The notes under the pieces: generated by a model | Seen by the model: the letters and a program-made list of their open reading frames with translations, nothing else | What the model was told of the DNA's origin: nothing | Database searches by the model: none | In this document: piece by piece, positions 10,680 to 22,429 of the stretch | How positions within the stretch are numbered: position 1 is the first letter of the stretch | Layout: each line of letters opens with the position of its first letter | Position numbers and translations under genes: made by a program | DNA from: Sipunculus nudus | Taxonomy: Eukaryota > Annelida > Sipuncula > Golfingiida > Sipunculidae | Assembly: GCA_026874595.1 (NCBI GenBank) | Contig: CM049317.1 | Span: forward strand, 36,486,901 to 36,550,900 | Reading direction: 5' to 3' | DNA length: 64,000 bases

Positions 10680-11403
10680 AGAACATTTTCTGTGACTTTA
10701 AATATTTTTCAAAACATGTTTTATTTTGTAGACATTTTTGAGACATGATTAAAATGCTAATATGCCTTCGATGAGCAAACGTAATTTTTTTCTAGGAAAA
10801 CGAAACTTTACTTTGAAACGTATTTCATATAAAACATGAAACACAGTGACATATTTTACTCTTAGTTAAAACATGTTTCTTTGGAAAACACATGTTTCGA
10901 AAAATGGGACAACTACATGTTTTAGGCTGAACAGACGTTTTGCATAGTTACATGTTTTATGAAAGTGAAACATGTCTTATATGTGACATATTTCATATAA
11001 AGACATGTAACCCTGAGACATGTTTAACTCTAAGTTTAAAACATGTTTCTTTGGAGAAAACATGTTTCGAAAAATGGGACAATTACATGTTTTAGGCTAA
11101 GCAAACGTTTTAAATAGTTACATGTTTTATGAAAAATGAGACATGTCTTAAGACATGTCATATATGCGACATATTTCATATAAAAACATGTAACACAGAG
11201 ACATGTTTTATCTTACTGTCCATGAAATTTTCTCTGTGTGTGAAACATGTTTTATATATAAACATGTTTCAAGAGGATTAAAAACATGTTTTCGCAGTTA
11301 AAACATCTGTGAGTCATGAAACATGCTGGAAACATGTTTCGAAAAATGTGACAGAATTGTGTTTTAAATAGAAACATGAAACATGTCCTCAGTTTTTAGA
11401 GTG
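10680..11403. repeat. Right subterminal ACATGT cluster with a 170-bp tandem unit
   Basis: More than 20 ACATGT or near-ACATGT words occur in about 700 bases. Part of the cluster is a tandem duplication: the word ACATGTTTCTTTGG occurs at 10871 and again at 11041, and the following bases (CATGTTTCGAAAAATGGGAC, then ACATGTTTTAGGCT) repeat with few changes. The period is 170. The cluster ends at the TTTTTAGAGTG border. Confidence 0.85.
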
Positions 11404-12337
11404 CATAGGATAAACACAGCAAGGGTGAAGTGGTAAACATCCTGTCACTTTATTTTACGGTTGATCATTTACACGTTGCGAAGTTGCATATTATTTGCTC
11501 GACCGCGGGGTCATTAAAATGATTAAACGGCTGCCGTCTCCCTGATTTCACCACGCAATATCTTACTGTAAACTAGTCACTTTGTTGTAGCAGGCTGTTT
11601 GATAAAAATTATTTAGTTTTGCTTAATATACTCAAACTGATCTGCTCAGTGTCAAGCATGTACTCGCCCCAGAGTTACGCGTATCGTGTCGGCGTGCACA
11701 AGCTCGTCAGGGTTCGTTTTCTCTCGGGTGCCATCAACATCAAAGCAAATCGAACCAAACAACCATCATCAAAAAATTTTTATTTACGGCTAAAGCTACA
11801 TTCACCTACAAAAAAAGAAATTCTCCAAGTTCGTAGCCATTACAATCTTTGCATTATCAACGACGTCATTATTTTTGAGATTATCGCATTGGGGCAGCTT
11901 AACAGGTAAGTTTAGACTATGCCGCCGGGTGACACCACGCATACTTAATGCGGGTGCTTATGCTTTCTGAAAAAGTCCAGCTTATTGGACCGAGTGAATC
12001 CGCGAAAAAGACATACGCGCCCTTGCAGAAAAATTTATGAACATTTTTTACGGATGATTTCATAGACCCTTCTCCTCATATTGTTTACTACTCGAGATAA
12101 GTAAAAAAAAAATCACATTTTGTATATGACTATTGAATGCATGATGAGTGCATGATCAGTTGTACGTGTAAAAGAAACCTAATATAATACAATAAACACG
12201 TTCTTGCAGCTGCTTTTTTGTCTTTTTTTATAATAGCTTAGTTATCAACCAAGGTCAACCTGCCTACTAAGGACACCTCACTATTAAGGATAAAACGATT
12301 TAGTCCCTTGACTGTCCACTTGAGATAGGTTTCAATT

Positions 12338-12341
<4 letters not shown>

Positions 12342-12382
<41 letters not shown>
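12342..12382. repeat. (AT)n microsatellite
   Basis: Uninterrupted AT dinucleotide run of about 40 bases, next to the short GGACACCTC repeat copy. Confidence 0.95.
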
Positions 12383-12384
<2 letters not shown>

Positions 12385-12716
12385 CAGTTGTAGGAATTGG
12401 TTTTAAAATCATTATCGTGATTGAAAAATAAAACCGACCGTCAATCGATTATTAATTGATTATTTCATTTACTTTCTTTACTACCTTAAAATCTGATGTA
12501 AACTGTTACCTAAAATATTGACCCTACTACATAGTGTGACATATAAATCAGTATTCATATGAAGCTTTGAATCCAGCTGCAACCTAGATCGACTTGCCGT
12601 CGGACGATCGTTGCCTACGCAGGGTTTGGTTTGATGGTGTTCTTTAATTTGTGTTCGTGTAGCTCTGCTAGGATTGATAGAAAACAGCCAATCACTTTGA
12701 TTTAATCGGCATACCA

Positions 12717-12718
<2 letters not shown>

Positions 12719-12784
<66 letters not shown>
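12719..12784. repeat. (TA)n microsatellite
   Basis: Uninterrupted TA dinucleotide run of about 65 bases, the longest in the window together with that at 62406. Confidence 0.95.
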
Positions 12785-12786
<2 letters not shown>

Positions 12787-14109
12787 GTGTATGGCGGCTT
12801 TAAAATATATTACAATTTAATATAGGATTTTTTTAAATAGTTGGTATGTATCTTATATACGTTTAATATAAACCAGGATCAAATATGTAATATTTTATAG
12901 TAAACTCATAAATGGAACTGAAAACTATCATTCTAATTATTAATACATTTTATTTCTATTATACAATTATTATTCTCTTAAAGTGGTGATTACATTTACT
13001 CTGTCCCCATTGTTATAAGCGGGGGATAAATACCCCCGACCCATACTGATGCTCTTGACAGAATTTTAATGAAATTGAAGCTGATTCGTGATTAGGCCAA
13101 TGAAGAATCGATTGCATTTGGCATGGATCCCTCACATGATCCGTACACAATTCAGTAACATCATCAAGGAATATTCATAAGAGTAGAGTCACTTATGCAC
13201 TAATGAGTCTAAGAATACGGGCCGACTAAGAGAATGCATTCAGCGGTTGGGGAAATCCAACAATAGGGACAATTTGCAAAATTATCATCTTAAAATAATA
13301 TTGTTATAGGGTTATTTGCATAGTGACAGATATAATGATAATTTAATTTCAGTTGTTATAAAATTCATAAATATGGTTTAATTATACACGTTTTTTTTTA
13401 ACTTTTTTTACAGTAATTAATATCATCCTGATATCTGTTTTGATAATTCACAATAAATTGTCTTAATATCAGCAGCGAGTCTACACTGATAGATATAAAA
13501 TAATTATGCTGGGATAATTGATTATATCGGTACTTTAACAGCTGAAAAAAAAATTGAATAGTATATGGTAGAATTTTCCAAGTGGTATTAAAGTTTAATC
13601 TTATTAACAATTGATGCATACAAATCCTTTGAAAATCTCCGATAATTCTAAGTGGATTCTCCAGCACTCTCCTGGATTTTTTCGCTTGGAGTGATGCTTT
13701 AAGTACACACACAATGGTTTTGTCTATACACCTTGTTGAGCCCCATTTACTGTTCACATGGAGTAACTATCTAATACAACGAGAACTACTTCTTTCCAGA
13801 CATGTGCATTCTTCGCCATTTTTAGCATGGACTGTCGAGCCAAGAGCAAGGGAGGCCCGCTAGTGACGAAGGTGAACACTACCAAGTGTTTCGGTTACCC
13901 TCATAACCAGCCATTCAACGATGCCTTGGCATATATAATCACCTGTGATCGGACCGCATGCAGAAATATCCCTTACATGCAGAACAATATACAAATATAT
14001 CGGGTTATAACGGAGTATTTCACACACATGATAGGTCTCGTTGGAGTTACACGATACTTGTAAGCAATGGGAAGTTGTCAGAAATGTCAAAAATATTTGA
14101 ATCCTTATA

Positions 14110-15870
14110 GTGCCTTATAATGCGTTCCTCAAACTAAGATGTTCAGGCACTCTGGCAGGCCAGTGATCTGTTAGTGTTTTGTTATGTTATTTGTGGACAT
14201 GGTCGTTTCTAAAAAGACGGTGAAATGCTATGCAAAAAATAAACCTTGGTTAACAGGTGAAATAAGAACATTATTAAATGAAAAAGAGGAAAATTTTGAA
14301 AGTAAAAATAAGGATGATATAAACAGGTTTCGGAAACTTCTTAAGTCAAGACATAAAAATGCAAATTAAAATATAAGGAGAAGGTTGAAATGAAATTTTG
14401 TTTTTAAAATGGCAAGGAAATGTGGCATGGTGTCAGGACTATTACGTTTATGCTGAAAAGCAAGCTACTTCTATCCCAGATCGTACTGAATATGATACCA
14501 TATGATACCAGATTTGATTGTCATAATTATAGCAATGAGCGTCAGAAGATAAGAGATTTTCTTAATACAACTAAAATGTCAATTGATGTTCCACCATTAA
14601 TTGTCAACGAGGAAGATGTGGGTCAATGTCTTTAAAAAGTCAATGGAAATAAAGCTTGGGGCCTGACGGTGTAGGCCAAAGGGTACTCAAAACATACTAT
14701 GAACTGTTCGCAGGGATTATTACAATCATTTTTTATATATCGCTTTTTAAGTGTAAAGGTCCTCATTGATGGAAACAGACGGGTATGTACTATTTCCAAA
14801 AAAAAACCTAAATATTCTTACTTTTAATGATCTTTGATCGTTACCGCTAACTTTGTGTATATCGAGAGTTTTTGAACGAGTTGTACTCCAAGATATTTAA
14901 ACTCATGTCAGGGAATACATTGATCCTCTTCCGTTTGCCTACCGCCTAGGCCGTAGTGTCGATGACGCAATTCTCTGTCTTTTACAGTCATGGTACAGGC
15001 ATCTTGAAAATACTGGAGCTTACATAAGAGTATTGTTTTTTTCGATTTCTCAGGTGCATTCAAAACTATTTAACAGCATATTCTGTGCCAAAACGGGTTA
15101 ATATGAGTGTTTCACCATTAACAATTAGTTTGATTTTCGATTACTTAACAAATCGGAAACAGTATGTAAAGGTCCTTAATGCAACCTCAAATATGCCATA
15201 TACGAACAAATGCTCTTCACTCTTTACACGGCCGACTAAAGACACATCCATCATGTTCATTAGTAATGTTTGCTAATGACGCTTCACTCACAGGCTGCAT
15301 TAGATACGACAATGACCCTCACTTTTTCAACCAATAGATCTTTTTTTTGGTTAAAAGGTGTGATGCAAATGTTCTTATATGAAACGTATACAAAACAAAG
15401 GAACCCAACTTAGATTTTAGGAAGTTGCAGAGTGCCATGAACATGTTACAATAAAGGGGAAGTGGTGAAACGAGTTGAGAAACATAAATATTTTGGTTTA
15501 GAAATTGGCAGTCAGCTTAGCTAGGATGAGTATGTGCATACGATAAGAACAAAAGTAAATACCCGTTTCTTTGTTTCTACGCAATTTACGATCTTTGGAG
15601 GTCGAATCCAAGTCGCTTCATTTGTTTTATTCTTCTATTGTACAAACTGTTTTAAACTGACAAGTAATAAAGAATAAACAAGACAAGTTAATAAACAGGA
15701 TGGGGAAGGTAGTTGGATGGAATCTTGATGGAATAACGACACGGTATTAGACCAAATCAAAGGCAAACTTTTGCTGCATTATGGTAGACGATACACATCC
15801 ACTCGACGTTGCTTCGATGAACTGCGGATCGAGTGAAATGGACGTCTTCGCAAACAACACCCCAATACAC
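14110..15870 (+). pseudogene. LINE A: endonuclease-RT linker and reverse transcriptase, decayed
   Basis: Several plus-strand frames joined by indels follow the order of a jockey/CR1-group LINE protein. The linker reads VVSKKTVKCYAKNKPWLTGE (14208 on). It is followed by RFDCHNYSNERQKIRDFLNT and PPLIVNEEDVGQCL, then a stop, then KVNGNKAWGPDGVG (RT motif 0). Next come YIDPLPFAYRLGRSVDDAI (near 14920), LTNRKQYVKVLNATSNMPYT (15146 on) and FANDASLTG at 15269. The catalytic FADD box is therefore changed to FAND. After it come VERVEKH-like text, YFGLEIGSQLS, and a tail near HYGRRYTSTRR at 15780. The endonuclease is missing, so this is a 5'-truncated, inactive copy. It resembles LINE B at 39.3-41.8 kb. 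Confidence 0.85.
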
Positions 15871-18290
15871 GATATATGATACAAATAATCCTTTTTACCG
15901 CGTGCCATATCTTTACACAATAAGCGTTTTAATAGCTAGATTTCTTTTTTTATTTTTGCTTTAGTTGGATCTAAACATATCGCGTTCCGTCTGTCTGTAT
16001 GTGTATTTTTTTATGTGCTCGTCCTTGCATAGCGATTTTATTTATGTCGACGTATATCATACAAGTAATGCAAGAATGTTGTTTCAAGTCAGATTTGAAC
16101 ATGTTAATTTTGAGCTGGCATTATTTGAGACTTTTGGTAATAATTTTATGAATTGTTTGATGTATAAATATTACACGAATGTATAGAGTATCGTAAGATA
16201 TTCCTTAAATTCTAAATTGTGGAAACATGGATAATCACTGCAGTTAATGTTTCCTAAACACTGGGGTTATATCAATTATTGCACTTTTGTGTAGGATTGA
16301 GTCAAATACACACATGTATGTTGTTGCGTTACAAAATAATTAACTAAGCACTACAATAGGAGTGGGAGTAATATGTTTTCCGTTTCCCTCTTTGTTATTC
16401 CCTATTCCGTATTAGAATGACCTTGAGTGCAATATCTATACACCTGTACTTCTGAAATTAAAGCTCGCGCGATATTTGATAGTACTTCAATGGCTACTGT
16501 TCAAAAGTATACATATGAAGCCCTAGTATTCGGAAAGCACTTTTTTCACCTATAGGAGTGCTAATAACATTGACCCAAAACATGTCCACTCTAAGCATTG
16601 CAGTTAAATAATTGGTTTAAACAGTTCTTGGTAGCTGCTTATTTTAATGTGACCCTTCAATATATTTGACGGCTCTCAGGGCATCGGAAATTACACCTAT
16701 TTATTCATCACTATTTCAGCCTCATGATCATTGGTGATTGCTGCTGATCCTGTACCCTTGGAGAATATTATCCTGTGTTTTGAATATGTTTATCCACATT
16801 GTCACTTAAAGCACACACTCAGTTTGCATACTAGTTAATTTAAATTAGATCACATTGTTGAATACTGTAACCGCATTTTGACAGCTTGGTAAACTCGCAG
16901 TTAATTCATAAAACAGTGTTCAAGTGATTTTGCCTAGAACGGAACGAAAACCACCGGGTTCAGCCGATTGCTCATTAGAAGCAGACAGGTAATAGTCGAC
17001 ATACACGATTGAAGTGAAAGGAATCTCCACTTCACAATGATAATATCTTTAAATTGTTTTGAAATACATATTTCATTAACCCAGGACTAGCTTAATGTAT
17101 TCATCAGTACAACAAAGGATATGCTGCAGACAATACTAAGTAACATTTGTTCATGATGCTTTGGATTTAGAATCGGCATATTTTTTTTATATTCTAATAC
17201 TTTACATAGTGTCAGCGTCCTTATCAACCACACTCAAACATTTGATACCGTTAACAATATTTGTTCCTATGTGCATACGCCTATGGCCATCATGGAGCAT
17301 CGACGGAAGCATATTGGTTTTCGGTGGGAAGCGTTGGTGATTTGTTTTATATAATTATTTGTTATTATTTCTGTTATCCAAATTGACCGCAACGTTATAC
17401 ATATATATATGCATTCCGAGATATAGTGTCTTGTTCGATGTATATAATTCTCAATTCACTGAAATTTACTGAACTCGAGGCGGATATTATAATTAATCAG
17501 TCCACAAAATTTTATGTAGTTGCTACAATACGTGCTGTATATTGAACCATGAATGCAGTTTTACGTATTTTAATATACGATTAAATGGTTCACCAGACTT
17601 ATCTATAATCTATTTCGGCGATCTAATCATATTGTCATTGCGCTATCGATTTTGTAACAATGTTCACTAAGCTGGACTTTATTGTGACTGGAAATCAATT
17701 TAATGAAACTGAATGATTTAGGAATACCATCTGTATAATTGGTTAATATTTTTTATCTCAGTTCCTGATTGGCTTAAATGATTGTAATATTATATCCATA
17801 TCTTACAACACACTGAAACCATTTTAGAAGTATTTAACTCTTTGCAAAAAGTACACAGAATGAAAAAAAAAAATATGGTAACTAGGCGTAGATGGTTACA
17901 CAGTTATAGTATCACCTTTGTCTCGGAAATACCACCAAAAAACAGTATTCCATTCCTAAAGGATCTTTTATCTGCTTTTGCCACCATTTAATAGAAGTTT
18001 AACGGTTTATCATCTATTTGTATACAGAACAATGTGGAGGGGACACAACAACTATGCATCTCAAGTCAAGCTCATAATGTGCTCAACTTTTATTTACCAT
18101 GGAACTCAGCTCGTAGTTGAGGCAAAAGAATTACCAACCTACGCTAGCAGGTATGAGCTGTTGAAATGTAGCTTCCATTATTATCATGTCCGTGTCTTAG
18201 CTAGGGCGATCTGCAGATCGGGCATGGTCATATGCTAACCGAATGGTAGCCGGACGGATGTGGATGCTTGTATTAATGAGCTAAACGATC
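15870..18290. other. AT-rich intergenic DNA
   Basis: No gene or repeat family recognised. The longest open frame (17978-18238 plus, 86 codons) has no domain and ordinary AT-rich composition. A short (AT)n run lies at 17400. Confidence 0.4.
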
Positions 18291-18294
18291 ATTT

Positions 18295-20610
18295 TTTTTA
18301 GCTCGGCTGACTGAAAGTCATCTGAGCTATAGCGATCACTCTTTGCCCCTCGTCCGTCCGGCCGTCCGTTCATCATTTTTCCCTTTTTTGGGATCTTTTA
18401 AGAAATTGTCAATTGTTAACAAGGCACGAATCATAACCTCTGGACTTGGGATCTTTTACCTTGACATCAATTGGATGCATGAAAAGTCTCTTTGGAAATG
18501 TGAAATTAGGTCTCTGTTTACCAAATCCTCCGAGCTATGGGGCTCATAATTACCCCTCAGAATAGTTAAAAATGTGATACAAACACTCGAGTATCTGGAT
18601 AACTAATGAACTGATCACCATGATTCTTTGCATGCTTACTGATCATAGACTGTTTCTTCATTTTCCGCAGACTGGTGGCGCCGCCTGTATTTTTTTCGAG
18701 TTTTCATGGTTTTTTTCACTATTTTTGAGACCATTCAAATAAAGTTTTTTTCTATTAACAGGGCACAAATCACTAATGTTTGCCCGATAACCATATCTTA
18801 TCATCTAAAGATGTCCATGGGCTTGTAAGTACCCCAGAATAATTGAATAACTAATGCATTGATTGCTATGATTCTTTGCATGCTTTTTGATTCTGGAGTG
18901 TTTCTTCAGTTCCTGTAGACTAGTGAAGCCACCTGTATGTGTTTTTTATATTTCACGCATTTTTTTTTATCTTTTTTTGAGATCTTCAAATGAAGCAGTC
19001 ATCTGTTAACAAGGCACAATTTGTCACTGTTTGACCTAGAATCTTCTAACTATACAACCAGTGAGGTCCATGAAAAGTCTACATGGAAACCTTAAATTTA
19101 GTCCCTGTTACCCATATCCTCTGAGCAATGGGGCTCCTAAGTACCCCCAGAATAATTAAAAATGTGATACAAAAGCTTCTGTATTTATATAGCTAATGCA
19201 TTGATTGCTATGATTCTTTGCATGTTATTTGATCATGGAGTGCTTCATCAATTCCTGTAGACTGATGGCTACCTTTTGAAGTAGTCCACATTTTTTCCTC
19301 AAATTTGGCACACATATTGTTCCTTCCATGTTCTTGGAAGATTTTGAAAACCGGTGACCTTGACCATCATCTTCAAGTCAAATCTGCCAAAATGTGAAAT
19401 TTTTGTGAACCCAATAACTTTTGAAGTAGTCCACATTTTGTCTCCAAATTTGGTACAGCAATTGTTCCTACTAAAATCAAGGAGAAGGTAAAAAAACAGT
19501 GACCTTGACTTTGCTCATCGATGTTAACATTCCCGAAATGTAAGATTATTATGAACCCCATAACTTTTGTAGTAATTCCAATTTTGTCCTCAAATGTGGT
19601 ACACCAATTGTTACTAGCAAGCTCTCAGACGAGTTTGAAACCTGGTGACCTTGACCAGGATCTTCAAGGTCGAATCGGTGAAATTATAGTTATCATCTTG
19701 TAGACGCGATACCTTTTGAAGGGCTGCAGATTTTCCTCAAAATTTGAAACACTCATTGTTCCTACTTAAATCTTGTACATGATAGAAATCCTGTGACCTT
19801 GACCTTGATCTTCAATGTTAAATTTATGCAATTCTAGGCTTATTGTGACCCCAATAATATTGTAAGTACTGAAGATTCTTCTTCAAATTGACACACCAGT
19901 ACTTTCTGCCAAAAGTTTGAAAAGCGGTGACCTTGACCTTCAAGGCCTTATCTGCTGAGATCTAGATTCATTGTTTTGAGACATTGCATATTTTACCCCT
20001 AATGTTTTTATGACCCATGGGGGGAGACATATCTGTTTTGCATTACAAAAACAGAGCCATTCTAGTTATATTTTATTTTACACATTTTTATGTCTATTTT
20101 TAGAACTTCAAATGAAGCAGTTGTCCAATAACAGGACACAAATCATGAGTGTTGGCCCTAGAATATTCTAACTTGACATCCTTAGAGTTCCATGAAAAAT
20201 ATCCTTGGAAAATTGAAATTAGGTCATGGTTAACTATACTTTTTTTATAATTATGAGAGAAATCATTATTTTTAAGCACCAAGTGAGTCAGGTGGGGCAC
20301 AAATTGTATCCATTTGGCCTAAAATCCTCATACATGACTTTCAGGGATGTCCCTAAAAATCTCCTTGGAAACCTGAAATGTTACTCTGACCCATTTTCTA
20401 CAAGCTGTGTGAAAAAAAAACTGTTTACACTAAATTAGTCAGGAGGGCACAAATGGTAGCAGCTGCATTTAGATAAAGGTCACTGTAACCTATATCCAAG
20501 GGCTATTGGCAAAATGCATCTTTTTGACTCTGGGAGTCTTTTTGCCCATTGTTCAAGGTTCCTTGAATTCAGCTGAGCGTCATGGCCAATGGGTCACTTG
20601 TTTTCTCTGT
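18295..20610 (+). repeat. Composite dispersed repeat of mollusc type with two internal satellites
   Basis: Opens with TTTAGCTCGGCTGACTGAAA and GAGCTATAGCGATCAC, followed by a CGTCCGTCCGGCCGTCCG stretch. It closes with TTCAGCTGAGCGTCATGGCC and GGGTCACTTG near 20605. Between these are two tandem families. The first has three units near 18620, 18868 and 19210 with ATGATTCTTTGCATG. The second has five units at 19353-19930 with GTGACCTTGACC. No protein is encoded, so it looks like a non-autonomous element or an accumulated repeat. Confidence 0.7.
19270..19990 (+). repeat. Tandem repeat of about 145 bp, five units
   Basis: GTGACCTTGAC starts at 19353, 19499, 19645, 19793 and 19927, giving periods of 146, 146, 148 and 134. 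Each unit also has ACTTTTGAAGTAGTCCACA-like and TTTGGTACACCAATTGTTCC-like stretches. It is nested in the composite repeat at 18295-20610. Confidence 0.85.
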
Positions 20611-22230
20611 TGTCGTACAATCTTCTTCTGAATCCTGTGTTAGACTCTAATTCAAATCAGAGCGACAGCGTATATTCTGGTATTCTACTGACCGTCTAAA
20701 TGATGGAAACAAGGAAACAGAAAATCATGGGAGACAGCCTTCCGGTATTGCGGTGACATAAAACATCTCTGAATGTAGTAGACATCACAAACCTAGTTGT
20801 TAGAGAATTTTTATTAACTAACGGTAAAGTATAATGGCTCTACCAATATTAGAATACTTTGGTGTCCATTTATCTGACAGAAAGCATGTTTCTATAACGC
20901 CAATGTTATTAATATATAAAAGCAGGTTAACAAGCGTATCGGAGATATAGTAGACTCTAAATTTCAAATTACCCAAGCTATGATGTTTGATAACAAATGG
21001 TAACATACATGCATTCATTAGGTAATCGGCAGTACCCTATCAATGAAAACATTATTAACGAAAAGAGTCAAATATAACAGTAATCAGTTGTGTTGGTAAC
21101 AGTGAAACAAAACAGCTATTGCAATTAACATTTGAGCTGTAATACAGCGCTGGCTTTGAATGAAACTCAAAAACTGTTTAAAAAAACTGATTTTTATCAA
21201 GTGATACGTCTTAAATTATGTTATGACAGCTTCAATATCTTTCGAAATAATTTGGAAAAGACGGTCTATTAGCGATGTAACGGACGGCGTTTGAAATAGT
21301 GTTCCATATGGTCAAATAACATGCTTCGGTTGTAGGCAAGCATATGGATTCTCAGCCGGCCCCATCAGTGATCAATTATAATAATTGTTATGATTATTGT
21401 TATTAGTATTATTGATGTTATTATAATTTAGTTGTTTCATTTTCATTTATTTTGTTGTAAGGTGTCGTAGTGGTGGTAGCAGTTATAGCATTAATGGTAT
21501 GAGCGGTAGTAGTAAACTGGATATCCACTGTTATTAGGAATGCTTCCCCAATATCGGCTGCTCCGAATGAATATATAAAGTTTCAATCATATATACTGTG
21601 GGGATAAGTGTGGTTTAAAATTAATTATGATTGCTTAATTATCAATGAAGTGAACGTCAGCGTTACCATTATACAGAAAAACTAAAATTTTACACCATTT
21701 TACAGTATATAGTGTAAAATTTTAGTCTTCCTGTAAAGTTATATATATATAAATATATAAATATATAAATATATATATAAATATATATATCCGTTCCATT
21801 TGGGAGGCTCCACGATCCTATGTAACTCTAATTTTGAAAGGTGAACATGTATACTTTAAGATGTCACTTGAAAAAAAGATATTTTGGAATTAAATAAATG
21901 TAAACCCCTTTTTAGAAACCGATTAGAAATAATACCGTTTCATTAATCTGGTGATGCCTAAACATACATTTCACCATTTAAAATGAATATTTATTTCACA
22001 TCATAGGATGGAATGTATTTTCATAGCCTGTCAAAGTCTTTCCTATTGTATACGACACTAGCCGTCAGCAATACTTGGTTGTCTCTGTCACTTTTTTCTG
22101 TCTTGTCTGTACACTTTACACTACTGCACAACATGGTGTCATATTAAAAGAAAAAAAAATAAAATATATAAACTGTATATAAACTTTAGTAATTTTACAT
22201 GGATTGTACAACTAGTTTCAATAACTAATA
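20610..22230. other. AT-rich intergenic DNA
   Basis: No gene recognised. It contains the hairpin at 21672-21735 and a short array of TATATAAA units just after it (21740-21790). Confidence 0.4.
21672..21735. repeat. 24-bp inverted repeat (hairpin)
   Basis: The arms at 21672-21695 and 21712-21735 match at 22 of 24 positions, with an unbroken 15-base core ACTAAAATTTTACAC and a 16-base loop. It lies 5' of an AT-rich simple repeat. It could be a tiny foldback element or a transcript hairpin; no promoter or gene is adjacent. Confidence 0.9.
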
Positions 22231-22420
22231 CGAGGTACCCTCGATGGCAGGGATATGGCGCTCGGTAGTCGGTAAGGGTGGAGGAAATCGGAGGACCCGG
22301 AGAAAACCACGACCTTGGACGGGCCACTACAACCCACTCTCATAGCCACAACGGGGATCGAACCCGGCTCGCCAGCGGAGAAGGCCGAGCGTTTTACCTC
22401 TCAGCTGCCCAGGTCCCACA
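22225..22420 (-). mobile_element. tRNA-derived SINE
   Basis: The minus strand carries a tRNA-like head of about 73 bases (22417-22345). It has an A-box-like GGCAGCTGAGAGGTAAAACG and a B box GGGTTCGATCCCC (22365-22353), followed by a conserved-looking non-tRNA body at 22340-22225 (AGGTCGTGGTTTTCTCCGGG on the minus strand). The head is a RNA polymerase III promoter. The tail is AT-rich. A lone functional tRNA is unlikely because the head continues straight into this body. Confidence 0.75.
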
Positions 22421-22429
22421 TATTTTAAT

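Larger units (their letters stand above)
4808..11403. mobile_element. 6.6 kb segment with inverted ACATGT-rich ends
   Basis: The left border reads CACTCTAAAAA (4808-4818) and the right border reads TTTTTAGAGTG (11393-11403), an exact 11-base inverted match. Inside each border lie clusters of the palindrome AAACATGTTT and its variants, about 190 bases at the left and about 700 bases at the right. The words near each edge (CACAGATGTTTTA on the left, its complement TAAAACATCTGTG on the right) also match in inverted orientation. This is the organisation of a DNA transposon with long subterminal repeats. No long target-site duplication is visible, since only CA flanks both sides. The interior holds a minisatellite at 6230-6925 and a faint coding patch near 7570-7890, but no recognisable transposase. 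Confidence 0.45.
11404..14110. other. Intergenic DNA with two (AT)n arrays
   Basis: A somewhat GC-richer stretch at 11404-11935 contains an open frame of 96 codons (11619-11909) ending next to CAGGTAAGTTT, a donor-like site. It has no recognisable domain. Bases 12250-12330 hold a short copy of the GGACACCTC repeat. (AT)n arrays lie at 12342-12382 and 12719-12784. The rest is AT-rich with nothing recognised. Confidence 0.35.

Noticed and set aside
11619-11909. 96-codon frame ending next to a GTAAGT donor as a first coding exon
   Set aside because: No domain, no supporting exons or promoter, and short frames of this length are common in the window.
13827-14090. Overlapping frames on both strands as the start of LINE A
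   Set aside because: I find no endonuclease motif; the LINE text begins only near 14110.
22345-22417. Functional tRNA gene on the minus strand
   Set aside because: The tRNA-like head continues into a SINE body and lacks a clean acceptor stem and terminator.
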